DNA of 64,000 nt, from the NCBI RefSeq assembly GCF_025685625.1, contig NZ_JAGSYI010000003.1, positions 496,001 through 560,000 on the forward strand. The letters run 5' to 3'. The position numbers and the translations under genes were made by a program. Below the pieces are notes generated by a model that ran no database searches, was not told the origin of the DNA, and saw nothing but the letters and a program-made list of their open reading frames with translations. The stretch is from Acidicapsa acidisoli (GTDB taxonomy: Bacteria > Acidobacteriota > Terriglobia > Terriglobales > Acidobacteriaceae). Below are positions 27,944 through 37,154 of the stretch, piece after piece; position 1 is the first letter of the stretch; each line of letters begins with the position of its first letter.

Positions 27944-28287
27944 AGACGCAGGCTAACGTCTATTCTTTCACGGGAGCGGCGGTTACAAATGGCTCCGGTG
28001 CGGCGGCGATTCTGGCTGCGGGCATCGGTTCATTCTTCCTTGGTGTGTTGTCGATTGCAGCGGATAAGTCTGTCTTCCTTAAAGATATGTTTCGCTTCTA
28101 CGGACCCACCGGGCCTCTCTCCGGCGTTACAACCACAGCGATTCTGATCTGGCTGGTTGTCTGGGGGATTCTGGAGTGGCGATGGCGGAGGAGAACGGTC
28201 GCAGCGGCTCGCGTCTGCGCGGCTGCGCTCGTTTTGCTGGGATTGAGCCTGCTGCTGACTTTTCCGCCTGTCGGCGATCTTTTCTGA
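27940..28287 (+). CDS. Small membrane protein, function unknown
   Basis: 115 residues beginning with TTG that overlaps the TGA stop of the preceding gene (TTGA), a sign of translational coupling. Three likely membrane spans: about 20-42 ('AAAILAAGIGSFFLGVLSIA'), 63-80 ('TTAILIWLVVWGILEW') and 90-108 ('VCAAALVLLGLSLLLTF'). Likely works with the upstream four-helix protein. Convergent with purU, whose stop codon lies 8 bases away. Confidence 0.65.
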   Translation: MKTQANVYSFTGAAVTNGSGAAAILAAGIGSFFLGVLSIAADKSVFLKDMFRFYGPTGPLSGVTTTAILIWLVVWGILEWRWRRRTVAAARVCAAALVLLGLSLLLTFPPVGDLF

Positions 28288-28295
28288 ACTGACCT

Positions 28296-29237
28296 TTAAT
28301 CGAAGACGACGGTTTTGTTGCCGTAGCAGAGGATGCGGTGTTCGAGGTGCCAGCGGACGGCGCGGGAGAGGACGATGCGTTCGAGGTCGCGGCCGCGGGC
28401 GATTAGGTCTTCGACCTGATCGCGGTGAGAGATGCGGGCTACTTCCTGTTCGATGATGGGGCCGTCGTCGAGTTCCGTGGTGACATAGTGGCTGGTTGCT
28501 CCGATGAGCTTGACGCCGCGTGCGTGGGCGGCGTGATACGGGCGCGCGCCGATGAAGGCGGGTAGAAAAGAGTGATGCACGTTGATGATGGCTGCCGGGT
28601 AGCGGGCGACGAAGGTTTCGGTGAGGATCTGCATGTAGCGGGCTAGAACTACCAGCTCGACTTTGAGGGATTCGAGGAGTTCGAGCTGCTTTGCTTCGGC
28701 TTCGGCGCGGGTGGCGGGAGTGACGGGGATGTATTCGAAGCGGATGCCGTGGAAGGCGGCTAGCTTTTCCACTTCGCGATGGTTGGAGATGATGACGACG
28801 ATTTCGCAGGGGAGTTCGCCGGAGCTGGAGCGGTGGAGCAGATCGGCGATGCAATGCAGATATTGCGAGCAAAAGATGGCGACGCGGGTGCGCTGGTGGG
28901 CGCGATACAACTGCCAGCGCATGTGCAGTTCTTCGGCGAGAATGGCGAAGTCTCGAGCGAAGGTGGAGATGACGCTTTTTGCGCGCGTGTCGGATAATCC
29001 GGTGGGGCTGGTGGAGTTCGGGAGGCTTGCCTGTGCCCACTCGACGCGCATGAAGAACTGGCCCAGTTCGTGGTCCTGATGCTGCTCGGCATGGAGGATG
29101 TTTGCGCCCTGGCTGTAGAGCAGGACGACGACGCGTGCGACCAGGCCTTTCTGGTCGGGGCAATCGATGAGCAGGACTGCGCGTTCTGTGTCGGGAACGC
29201 GAGGTTTGATGGTGCCAGTTTGCTGATTCTGAGGCAT
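28296..29237 (-). CDS. purU: Formyltetrahydrofolate deformylase PurU
   Basis: Hydrolyses 10-formyl-tetrahydrofolate to formate and tetrahydrofolate, balancing one-carbon pools and feeding formate-dependent purine synthesis. 313 residues: ACT domain (about 20-95, 'LIDCPDQKGLVARVVVLLY') and formyltransferase domain (about 120-305) with 'IVVIISNHREVEKLA', 'LVVLARYMQILTETF', 'INVHHSFLPAFIGARPYHAAHARGVKLIGATSHYVTTELDDGPIIEQ' containing the catalytic Asn/His/Asp set. The leader carries a 9-base tandem repeat array. Confidence 0.96.
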   Translation of the reverse strand: MPQNQQTGTIKPRVPDTERAVLLIDCPDQKGLVARVVVLLYSQGANILHAEQHQDHELGQFFMRVEWAQASLPNSTSPTGLSDTRAKSVISTFARDFAILAEELHMRWQLYRAHQRTRVAIFCSQYLHCIADLLHRSSSGELPCEIVVIISNHREVEKLAAFHGIRFEYIPVTPATRAEAEAKQLELLESLKVELVVLARYMQILTETFVARYPAAIINVHHSFLPAFIGARPYHAAHARGVKLIGATSHYVTTELDDGPIIEQEVARISHRDQVEDLIARGRDLERIVLSRAVRWHLEHRILCYGNKTVVFD

Positions 29238-29244
29238 TGGTATC

Positions 29245-29289
29245 AGCTTAACCGACTTAACCGGCTTAACTGGCTTAACTCGCTTAACT
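29245..29289. repeat. Five tandem 9-base repeats before purU
   Basis: Five consecutive units of the form NRCTTAACY (agcttaacc, gacttaacc, ggcttaact twice, cgcttaact) end 8 bases upstream of the purU start codon, in the gap after the ADOP gene. Confidence 0.85.
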
Positions 29290-29345
29290 GGCGCGTCAGG
29301 CGTGGCTGTGCGGCAAAGTTCTGGACGAGGCTGCGTTCGAGGCGG

Positions 29346-32012
29346 CTATTCGCAGCGGAGCGCTACTACTGGATCGACACGCATGGCGGCGCGGGCTGGG
29401 ACGAGTGTTGCGGCTAGCGCTACCAGGACCAGCAGCAAGGCAACAGCGGCGAAGGTCAAGGGATCGTGCGGGCCGATGTTGAATAACAGACTTTTGAGGA
29501 GCTGTGTAACTCCGATGGCAGATGCGAGTCCGAGTGCGCCGCCGAGCAGGATTAGGCGCAGACCTTCGGTGGCGATGAGGCGCAGGATATCGGCTCGATC
29601 TGCGCCCAGAGCCATGCGGACGCCGATTTCCTGGGTGCGGCGCTGGGCGATGTAGGCGGTGAGACCGTAGAGTCCGATGACGGCCATGGCGAGGCCGGTG
29701 AAGGCGAAGAAACCTAGCAAGGCGGCTTCAAAGCGCGGGGCGTCGGCGAGCTTGTTGACGCGCTGGTCGAGGGTTTCGATTTCGACGGGTAGGATGGGGT
29801 CGATGTGGGCGATCTCGGATCGGACCCACGGAGTGAGCACTTGAGGTGTGAGCGAGGTTTCCAGGATCAGCGTTGAGGACTGCGCTGAGGACTGGGTCCA
29901 GTCTTCGGGGAGATTGCGGCGAAGGCGGTAGTATTCCGGTTCGTCGCTGCCGGTGAGGCCGGCGTTTTTGACGTTGGCCGCGACACCGACGACGGTGTAG
30001 TAAGGGTCGTTGGGACTGGGGCGAATCTGCCGGCCAATCGGATTCTGGCCGGGAAACAGACGGTCGGCCAGAAGCTTGCTGAGTATCAGCAGGTGTTGCG
30101 TAGAAGTTCTCTCTTCTTCGGTGAAGTTCTGGCCTTGTTCGATGGGGATTTCCAGAGCGCGGAAGTATTCGGGCGTGACCCAGCGCCAGGCGACCATGCC
30201 GCCGGTGCCGCTCTTCTCGCGGGATGAGCCGGAGACGGCCATGACGTTGAGGACGGATTCGCGATGCCAGCCGGAGGGCGGGAGGGAATCGCTGACAGCG
30301 ACCACTGTTATGCCGGGCAGGCGGCGCAGTGCGGATTCAGCCTGCAGGAAGAATTGCATCTGCTTCTGGTTGGTGTCGTACTTCTGCCGCCCAAGGGAGA
30401 TGCTGGCGGTGAGCACGGAGCGGGTGCGGATTCCGAGGCTCTGGTTTTGCAGATTCCAGAAGCTGCGTACGAGAAGGGTGGAGGATGCGAGAAGAACGAT
30501 GCTCACAGCGATCTGCGCTACCACCATGACCCGGCGCAGCCAGGAATGAGAGGTTGACCCGGTGGAGCGCGTGACCATGGCAAGGTCACGCGGCTTCTGG
30601 ACAGATGCAAGCATGCCAAAGACTCCACCGCATAGACAGGCCAGCAGCATGGTGAAGGCTGCGACGCGAAGGTCGAGTTGAGCTTTGTCGAGAAATGGTA
30701 TCGCGGCCGGAGCCATCGCGACAAAGAGATGCAGCAACAGTTCCGCGAGCGCCCAACCGGCGGCTGCCGCTGTGAGCGAGAGCAGCATGGATTCGGTGAG
30801 GGTTTGGCGAAGGAGGCGGCCACGGCTTGCGCCGAGTGCCGAACGCACGGCGAGTTCGCGTTCGCGGGCAGCACCGCGCGCCATCATCAGGCTGGCCACG
30901 TTGGCGCAGGCGATGAGCAGGACGGCAAGCACTGCTCCGAGCAGTACCCATGCGGTGAGATACGCGTCCTGCATCTGGCGGTCGCGCAGGGAGCGGACAC
31001 GGAGATGGACTTCCTTACGAAAGGCAGGCGGGGCGAGGCTGAGCGAATACTGGAAGACAGGATCGAGCGCGGCGCTGGCCTGCGCGGCGCTGACGCCGGG
31101 CTTGAGGCGAGCGAAGGCGTACATGACGCTGTCGGGAGCTTCCCTGCGCTCCCCTGCCTCGTCCAGGGCCTGGGGAACAACGATGTCCGCGGGCTCCATG
31201 GTTGGCATTTCAAATTCTTTGGGGAGGACGCCTACGACGCGGGTTTGCACGCCATCGATTTCGATGAGCCGATTGAGAATCTTTGGGTCGGAGCCGTAAT
31301 GCGATTGCCAGAGTGCGTAGGAGATCAGAGCGGTCTTTGGTCCGTGAGGGCGGTCTTCTTCGGGGAGGAAGTTGCGCCCGAGCAAGGGCGATATGCCGAG
31401 AGTAGGCAGGAAGCTGGCTTCGACGCTGGCGCAGCTCAGCCTGGCTGGATTGCGCTCGGTGAGGTCGCAGGCCGAAACGCCGGTCTCTGAGGTGAAGGCT
31501 TCAAATGGCTTTTGATTGTCGCGCCAGACGTAGTAGGAACCGCCCAGCATGAACTCCACGGGAATAATGGGAGCGGTGAGGCCAACGGAGACGAGGCGGT
31601 CGCCATGGGCGTAGGGCAAGGCTCGAAAGAGAATGCGGTCGACGACGCTGAAGACGGCGGTGGTGGTTCCGATGCCCAGGGCTAGCGTGGCGATGACTGT
31701 GATCGTAAAGCCAAGGTTGCGGCGGAAGCCGCGCAGAGCGTAGCGCGTGTCCTGAAGGAGCGTTTCGACGAAGTAGCTGGGGCGCTGACGCCAGGTTTCT
31801 TCCCTGGCCTGCTCTACGCCGCCGAAGTCGATGAGCGCTCGGCGGCGGGCTTCCTCGGTGGAAACGCCGGAGCTGGCCTGAATCGACTGTGCCGACATCT
31901 CGATATGGAATTGAAGCTCCGCGTCGAGTTGGGCTTTCCGGCCGCGGCCCAGGAAAGCGCGGATGCCCTGAATGAACCGGTTGAAACCAGATCTGATGCC
32001 GCTGCCGACCAT
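29346..32012 (-). CDS. ADOP-family ABC-type permease, copy 1
   Basis: 888-residue 'Acidobacterial duplicated orphan permease' related to MacB/FtsX. An N-terminal cytoplasmic segment (1-85, ending 'ALIDFGGVEQAREETWRQRPSYF') leads to membrane span 1 near 100-125 ('FTITVIATLALGIGTTTAVFSVV'), a periplasmic MacB-PCD-like domain, an FtsX block of three spans around 370-480, a second periplasmic domain, and a last FtsX block (about 775-880, 'YIAQRRTQEIGVRMALGADRADILRLI'). No ATPase gene is nearby, hence orphan. GGAGGTG precedes the ATG. Forms a tandem pair with the 904-residue paralogue 46 bases upstream. Substrate unknown. Confidence 0.92.
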   Translation of the reverse strand: MVGSGIRSGFNRFIQGIRAFLGRGRKAQLDAELQFHIEMSAQSIQASSGVSTEEARRRALIDFGGVEQAREETWRQRPSYFVETLLQDTRYALRGFRRNLGFTITVIATLALGIGTTTAVFSVVDRILFRALPYAHGDRLVSVGLTAPIIPVEFMLGGSYYVWRDNQKPFEAFTSETGVSACDLTERNPARLSCASVEASFLPTLGISPLLGRNFLPEEDRPHGPKTALISYALWQSHYGSDPKILNRLIEIDGVQTRVVGVLPKEFEMPTMEPADIVVPQALDEAGERREAPDSVMYAFARLKPGVSAAQASAALDPVFQYSLSLAPPAFRKEVHLRVRSLRDRQMQDAYLTAWVLLGAVLAVLLIACANVASLMMARGAARERELAVRSALGASRGRLLRQTLTESMLLSLTAAAAGWALAELLLHLFVAMAPAAIPFLDKAQLDLRVAAFTMLLACLCGGVFGMLASVQKPRDLAMVTRSTGSTSHSWLRRVMVVAQIAVSIVLLASSTLLVRSFWNLQNQSLGIRTRSVLTASISLGRQKYDTNQKQMQFFLQAESALRRLPGITVVAVSDSLPPSGWHRESVLNVMAVSGSSREKSGTGGMVAWRWVTPEYFRALEIPIEQGQNFTEEERTSTQHLLILSKLLADRLFPGQNPIGRQIRPSPNDPYYTVVGVAANVKNAGLTGSDEPEYYRLRRNLPEDWTQSSAQSSTLILETSLTPQVLTPWVRSEIAHIDPILPVEIETLDQRVNKLADAPRFEAALLGFFAFTGLAMAVIGLYGLTAYIAQRRTQEIGVRMALGADRADILRLIATEGLRLILLGGALGLASAIGVTQLLKSLLFNIGPHDPLTFAAVALLLVLVALAATLVPARAAMRVDPVVALRCE

Positions 32013-32058
32013 GATCCACCTCCGTTATCGAATTGCCTCTATTTACTCTCTGGGCAGA

Positions 32059-34752
32059 TTACTCGCTGCGCAACGCCACTGCGGGGTCGACTTGCATGGC
32101 TGTTCGCGCTGGAATGAGCGTGGCCAATAACGCCACCGATCCGAGCAGAAAGGCTACGCCCGCAAAGGTCGCCGGATCTCGCGGCCCGACGCTGAAAAGC
32201 AGGCTGCGCAGGAACTGCGTAAGAAGCAATGCGGCACACAGGCCGATTGCGCCGCCGAGGAGAATCAGGCGGAAGCCTTCCCGGGCGATTAGACGCAGAA
32301 TGTCGGAACGGCCGGCTCCCAGGGCCATGCGCACGCCGATCTCCTGTGTGCGCTGAGTGGCCAGGTAGGAGATGACTCCGTAGAGGCCGATCACTGCCAT
32401 GACAAGGCCAGTGAGAGCGAAGAATCCCAGAAGCGCAGTCTCGAAACGAGGGCGGCCGGCGAGCTTGCCGACATGGCTGTTGAGCGTCTCAATGGTGAAA
32501 GGGACGGTGGAGTCGACTTGCGCAATCTGGGAACGGATCCAAGCGGCAGTTGTGTCCAGGGGCAGATCGGACTGAACGATCATGATGGGCACCGGGGAGC
32601 CCCAGTCTTCGGCTACGCTGCGGCGGAGGGTGTAGACCTCCGGGATGTCCTGCTCGCTGAGTCCGCCGTTCTTCGCGTTTTCCGCGACTCCCACGACCGT
32701 GAGCATAGTGCCGTCAGAACCCATCCGGATGCGCTGGCCGATAGGTTCTTCGCCGGGAAACATCCGCGACGCCATGAGCCTGCTGAGGATCATCGATCGC
32801 TGGGTTGAGTCTCGTTCAGCCTCGGTGAAATTGCTGCCGCGAAGGATAGGAATCTGCATTGCGCGGAAATAGTCGGGGGTCACCGATCGGGTGCGGACGG
32901 AGCCTCCTGTTCCGGGTGCTGGCGGGGTTTTGCCTTCAACAGCCATGTCCGAGAAACGATTGCCATTTTGAAAGCCTCCACCGGGCGGCAGAGACTCGCT
33001 CCAGGCGACGGCGCGAACGCCCGGCAGCCGGCGCACGGAGTCCTCGACCTGGGCAAAGAATCGCATTTGCTTCTGGCCTCTACGGCTGACAAGGCCGCCT
33101 ACCGATTCACTGTGGAACTCCGCACTGGCGATGCGTACGGTGAGCACGCCATTGGTTTGGATGCCGAGATTCTGCTCCTCCATGTTGTGAAGGCTGCGGA
33201 GGAGCAGTCCCGCGCCGGAGAGAAGAATCATGCTGACGGCAATCTGGCCAGCCACCAGGCTTTGTCGGAGGAAAGCATGTTTTCCGAAGTGCTTCGTTCG
33301 CGCTGCCGTCGCAATTGCGCGGGGCTTTTGCAGAGCGGGGAGCAGACCAAAGAGACCTGCCGAGACAATGGCGAGAAGAACGGTGAAGCTGGCAATACGG
33401 AAATCCAGATGCGCTTTTTCGAGGAATGGGACGCCATTTGGAGCCATTGCGATGAAGATACGCAGAAGTCCCGCAGCCAGGGCCAAGCCGAAGGCTGCTC
33501 CGGCAAAGGAGATCAGGACGGCCTCCGTAAGCGTCTGACGAACCAGACGGCCCCGGCTTGCACCCAATGCGGAACGCACCGCCAATTCTCGCTCCCGCGC
33601 AGCCCCGCGCGCCATCATCAGACTGGCTACGTTGGCACAGGCAATCAGCAGCACCGACAGCACGGAGCCGAGTAGAACCCAGGCCGTCAATTGCACTTCC
33701 TGCGTCTGCCGGTCGCGCAGGGAGCGGATGCTCAAGTGAAAATCGTTGCGGAATGCGGATGGAATCAGGGTCTGCTCGGTATGACTAAAGAGCGGCTCCA
33801 TTTGCGCATGCGCCTGGGCAATGCTGATTCCGGGGCGAAGGCGCGCGAAGCTTCGCATCGGATGCCCGGGTGAGGGTGCGGACCTGCGCTCTGCCGCCTC
33901 ATCCATGGCCATCGGAAAAACTACGTCCGCAGCCTGCAAGGTCGGAAGCTCAAAGTCTTCGGGCAGGATGCCGATGACTCTGGCGGGACTTCCGTCGACG
34001 TCGATGAGCCGATTGAGAATCGAAGAGTCGCGGCCATAGCGGCTTCGCCATAGGCCATAGGAGATGAGCACGACGTGCGGCCCATTGGGCTTGTCCTCTT
34101 CCGGCAGAAAATTGCGCCCCAGCGCGGGTGAAATACCCAGCATCGGGAGAAATCCGGCTTGGAATGTGGCGCAGTTGAGTTGCGAGGGGTTCGCGTCGAG
34201 CAGCCTGCACGCATAGGAGCCGGTGCCCTGGGCGGCGATAGCGTCAAAGGGCTGCTGGCTGTCGCGCCACTCGTAGAAGAAGCCGCCCATCATGAATTCC
34301 TGTTTTTCTAGCGATTGGACCAAACCGATGGAAACCAAGCGGTCGCCATGGGCGTAGGGCAAAGCTCGGAAGAGGATGCGGTCGACTACGCTGAAGACGG
34401 CGGTGGTGGCGCCGATGGCGAGGGCGACCGTTGCGATTACGGTGATCGTAAAACCGAGGTTGCGACGGAAGCCGCGCAGGGCGTAGCGCGTGTCCTGGAG
34501 GAGTGTTTCGGCGAAGTAGCTGGGGCGCTGACGCCAGGTCTCTTCCCGGGACTGCTCCACGCCGCCGAAGTCGATGAGCGCCTGTCTGCGCGCCTCGCGT
34601 GGCGTCATGCCGGCGTCTACGTTGGCTTCGGTAGACCGATCGAGATGGAACTGAAGTTCGTTTTCCAGATCGGATTTGTTACCGGAACGGATTGTTCGCT
34701 GCATCCATTGAGCAAGTTGGTGATACATCTGGCGAAGACGTTCCAGGCGCAT
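32059..34752 (-). CDS. ADOP-family ABC-type permease, copy 2
   Basis: 897 residues from ATG 34752 (an in-frame TTG at 34773 lies inside a hairpin repeat and is less likely). Same order of domains as copy 1: cytoplasmic head ('ALIDFGGVEQSREETWRQRPSYF'), first span 'FTITVIATVALAIGATTAVFSVV', MacB-like periplasmic domain, FtsX block with 'ACANVASLMMARGAARERELAVRSALGASRGRLVRQ', second periplasmic domain, and final 'QRTQEIGVRMALGAGRSDILRLIAREGF' FtsX block. The two copies are highly similar in the heads and FtsX blocks and diverge in the periplasmic parts. Lies 96 bases after the atypical receiver gene, possibly in the same transcription unit. Confidence 0.92.
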   Translation of the reverse strand: MRLERLRQMYHQLAQWMQRTIRSGNKSDLENELQFHLDRSTEANVDAGMTPREARRQALIDFGGVEQSREETWRQRPSYFAETLLQDTRYALRGFRRNLGFTITVIATVALAIGATTAVFSVVDRILFRALPYAHGDRLVSIGLVQSLEKQEFMMGGFFYEWRDSQQPFDAIAAQGTGSYACRLLDANPSQLNCATFQAGFLPMLGISPALGRNFLPEEDKPNGPHVVLISYGLWRSRYGRDSSILNRLIDVDGSPARVIGILPEDFELPTLQAADVVFPMAMDEAAERRSAPSPGHPMRSFARLRPGISIAQAHAQMEPLFSHTEQTLIPSAFRNDFHLSIRSLRDRQTQEVQLTAWVLLGSVLSVLLIACANVASLMMARGAARERELAVRSALGASRGRLVRQTLTEAVLISFAGAAFGLALAAGLLRIFIAMAPNGVPFLEKAHLDFRIASFTVLLAIVSAGLFGLLPALQKPRAIATAARTKHFGKHAFLRQSLVAGQIAVSMILLSGAGLLLRSLHNMEEQNLGIQTNGVLTVRIASAEFHSESVGGLVSRRGQKQMRFFAQVEDSVRRLPGVRAVAWSESLPPGGGFQNGNRFSDMAVEGKTPPAPGTGGSVRTRSVTPDYFRAMQIPILRGSNFTEAERDSTQRSMILSRLMASRMFPGEEPIGQRIRMGSDGTMLTVVGVAENAKNGGLSEQDIPEVYTLRRSVAEDWGSPVPIMIVQSDLPLDTTAAWIRSQIAQVDSTVPFTIETLNSHVGKLAGRPRFETALLGFFALTGLVMAVIGLYGVISYLATQRTQEIGVRMALGAGRSDILRLIAREGFRLILLGGAIGLCAALLLTQFLRSLLFSVGPRDPATFAGVAFLLGSVALLATLIPARTAMQVDPAVALRSE

Positions 34753-34763
34753 ACTCCCCTCGG

Positions 34764-34801
34764 CAATCGACAATAGAAGTAGCGCCTTCTCTTGTCGATT
34801 G
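34764..34801. repeat. Large hairpin repeat upstream of ADOP copy 2
   Basis: CAATCGACAA (34764-34773) and TTGTCGATTG (34792-34801) are perfect complements, and inside them AGAAG/CTTCT (34775-34779, 34786-34790) continue the stem around TAGCGC: 15 pairs with one mismatch. It lies between the receiver gene stop and the ADOP start; no T-run follows on the minus strand. Confidence 0.7.
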
Positions 34802-34848
34802 TCAAGGGGAGACTTTTTGGTTCTCTCTTGCCAACGCAGCGTCGTGAT

Positions 34849-35358
34849 TCAATTGCGGGCCTGGCTGGACGCGGGAATCGCCAGCTGCTCGCGCAGACTG
34901 CCTGCCAGATCGGCTACGACTCGCAGCTTTTCGGCCAATGGCGGAGAGAGTTCGCGGTGAGCCAGGGCGAGTTGCGAGTGCAGAAGCAGGCCGGCCACGG
35001 TGGACTTAAGCTCGCTTTCTATAGCGGCAGCGGCGGCTTCCCGGGCGAGGGCTCGCTCGCGTTCGCGGCGGTTCAGAGCCATGCGGATCTCGCGGGCCAG
35101 CCGTTGCGCTCCGGAAAGGGCAAAGTTCACCTGCATGGGGACGGCGAGACCTGTGTTTTCCCAGATCAGCTCGGCTCCGGGAGCGTCGGTGTCGATGATG
35201 CCTTCGTCGACTACGACGGCGGCAAATTCGTTGCGCTTCAGAGCGGTGATTGCAGCTTTGCGTCCCTGGGCTACCTCGCATGGGAGCCCAACCAATTTTG
35301 TCAGGGTCGCGGCACAGTTCTCCGCGCCTTCCATTCCTGTAACGATCAGTATCCTCAT
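34849..35358 (-). CDS. Atypical receiver-like protein
   Basis: 169 residues from ATG 35358, which has GAGAGGAAA 4 bases upstream. Residues 1-95 look like a response-regulator receiver ('MRILIVTGMEGAENCAATLTKLVGLPCEVAQGRKAAITALKRNEFAAVVVDE'), with a candidate Asp in 'VVVDEG' but without the N-terminal acidic pair. Residues about 100-165 are a charged helical region ('RRERERALAREAAAAAIESELKSTVAGLLLHSQLAL') like a dimerisation segment. No output domain. Sits directly downstream of the NtrC-type activator on the same strand, so it probably modulates that two-component system. Confidence 0.65.
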   Translation of the reverse strand: MRILIVTGMEGAENCAATLTKLVGLPCEVAQGRKAAITALKRNEFAAVVVDEGIIDTDAPGAELIWENTGLAVPMQVNFALSGAQRLAREIRMALNRRERERALAREAAAAAIESELKSTVAGLLLHSQLALAHRELSPPLAEKLRVVADLAGSLREQLAIPASSQARN

Positions 35359-35533
35359 GATTTCCTCTCGCTTCGCGTTGAACCAGATCTGGCAGGAAGG
35401 CAACTGGTGGCGCTGGGCGGCAGCTTTGTTGCCTGCTCGCCCGCAGGATTGACGGATGAAACGCGCGACTACGCGTCTATTGTCCTACGTTGTGTGCGAC
35501 TTTATGTTGTAAGCATCCGGAGGATTCGGATCG

Positions 35534-37030
35534 TCATTCTTCTTCGAGAAGAGGGTCGGTGATGCCGTATTCCTTCAGCTTGCGGTAGAGGGTGGTCTTG
35601 CCGATTCCGAGCAGCCGCGCGGCGAGGAGCTTGTCTCCACCGAGCTTGCGGATTGCGCTGAGGATGGCCTGGCGCTCCAGCTCGGCGAGCGGCACGACAT
35701 CGGCTGCCCCTTCGGCGGAGACTGTCTCCGCCTTGGCGGCAACGCGATGCGCATCTAGGCCCTGCTGCTGCAACTGCGTGGGCAGGTCGCCCAGTTCGAG
35801 CACCGGACCCGAGGACAGGGCGCAGGCTCGCTCGATGCAGTGCTCCAGTTCGCGGATATTTCCCGGCCAGTCGTGCTGCATCATGGTTCGCAGCGCTTCG
35901 TTGCTCAGGGAGAACTTGACTGGCTGGCCCTTGGACATCCGCTCCAGGAAGTGCGCGGTGAGCAGGGGGATGTCTTCGCGGCGGTCGCGCAGCGCAGGCA
36001 GGCGAAGATTGACGACATTGAGGCGATAAAAGAGATCTTTGCGGAAGCTTCCCTTTTCGACCATCGCGGCGAGATCGCGGTTGGTGGCGGCGACGATGCG
36101 GGCCTTGATGGGCACCCGGTGCGTCGCGCCGACGGGACGCACTTCCTTTTCCTGCAGGGCGCGGAGCAGCTTGGCCTGAAGGTCCAGGGTTAACTCGCCA
36201 ATTTCATCCAGGAAGACGGTTCCACCCTCGGCGCTGACAAACAATCCGTCTTTGGATTTCGAGGCGCCGGTGAAAGCGCCCTTGACGTAGCCGAAGAGTT
36301 CGCTCTCGATCAAGGTTGGCACCAGCGAACCGCAGTCGACGGGAAGGAATGGCTTATAAGCGTTGGGGCCGTAGGCGTGGATGGTGCGAGCGACGAGTTC
36401 CTTGCCGGTGCCGCTCTCGCCGAGCACCAGGACCGGATGCGTGCTTTGGGCGACTTTGGAGAGGATGCGGTAGAGCTTCTCCATCTCGGCGGAGCGGCCA
36501 ATCATGGAGCCGAGTCCCTGGCTGAGGCGCAGGCGCTCGCGCAATTGGCGGCTCTCTGCGTCAACGGCGACGGTGGCTGCCGCCCGCTCCAAGACAGCTG
36601 AAAGCTCGTCGACGGCGAAGGGTTTGGTCAGGTAGTCGGACGCGCCGCGCCGCATTGCTTCGACGGCGGCGTTCACCGAACTGGATGCGGTCATGGCGAT
36701 GACTGCCGTGGCCGGATGCAGGACCTTCACCTCGGAGACAAGATCGAGCGCGTGATAACCGCCATAGGGCAGGTTGACGAGAAGAATGTCTGCGGCGCGG
36801 CTGCTGACCAAGCTCTTGGCCTGGGCGAGATCCGCCGTGGATTGGACGGCATAGCCCAGCGAAGTCGCGATTTCGGCGCAGGCGGAGCGTACTGCGGCGT
36901 CTGTGTCGACGACCAATAGGTGCATGCGAACCTTGCGGTTCGAGGGCCCTTGTGACTCCTGAGTTTCCTGGGTCTCGAGATTTTGCGGGAAATACTCCAT
37001 TATGGTTGACTGCAATACTGTTTCGAGCAT
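35534..37030 (-). CDS. Sigma-54-dependent NtrC-family regulator with degenerate receiver
   Basis: 498 residues. Receiver domain (about 36-155): the phospho-acceptor position is Asn86 ('ADILLVNLPYGG') instead of Asp, while the Thr ('AMTASSS') and Lys ('YLTKPF') are kept. AAA+ domain (about 175-410): Walker A 'GESGTGKE', sigma-54-contact loop 'GAFTGA', Walker B 'GGTVFLDEIGEL', 'DLFYRLNVVNLRLPALRDR'. C-terminal Fis-type helix-turn-helix (about 450-490, 'LERQAILSAIRKLGGDKLLAARLLGIGKTTLYRKLKEYGI'). It should activate sigma-54 promoters; the Asn suggests phosphorylation-independent or otherwise altered control. Lies 124 bases after the kinase gene. Confidence 0.95.
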   Translation of the reverse strand: MLETVLQSTIMEYFPQNLETQETQESQGPSNRKVRMHLLVVDTDAAVRSACAEIATSLGYAVQSTADLAQAKSLVSSRAADILLVNLPYGGYHALDLVSEVKVLHPATAVIAMTASSSVNAAVEAMRRGASDYLTKPFAVDELSAVLERAAATVAVDAESRQLRERLRLSQGLGSMIGRSAEMEKLYRILSKVAQSTHPVLVLGESGTGKELVARTIHAYGPNAYKPFLPVDCGSLVPTLIESELFGYVKGAFTGASKSKDGLFVSAEGGTVFLDEIGELTLDLQAKLLRALQEKEVRPVGATHRVPIKARIVAATNRDLAAMVEKGSFRKDLFYRLNVVNLRLPALRDRREDIPLLTAHFLERMSKGQPVKFSLSNEALRTMMQHDWPGNIRELEHCIERACALSSGPVLELGDLPTQLQQQGLDAHRVAAKAETVSAEGAADVVPLAELERQAILSAIRKLGGDKLLAARLLGIGKTTLYRKLKEYGITDPLLEEE

Positions 37031-37154
37031 TGTATTCGCCTTTCCAGCTCTTTGCTTGGGAGTTATTAGTTCTTTTGTCTACAACGAATTCTGAAGAGAC
37101 ATTCAGACTCAGTTTCAAGACCAAACAATTGTGTGTTTTCGGGGATTCGACGGC

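Noticed and set aside
28030-29163. 377-codon minus-strand frame, extremely Arg/Pro/His-rich
   Set aside because: Shadow of purU and the small membrane gene, with composition typical of an out-of-frame GC-rich reading.
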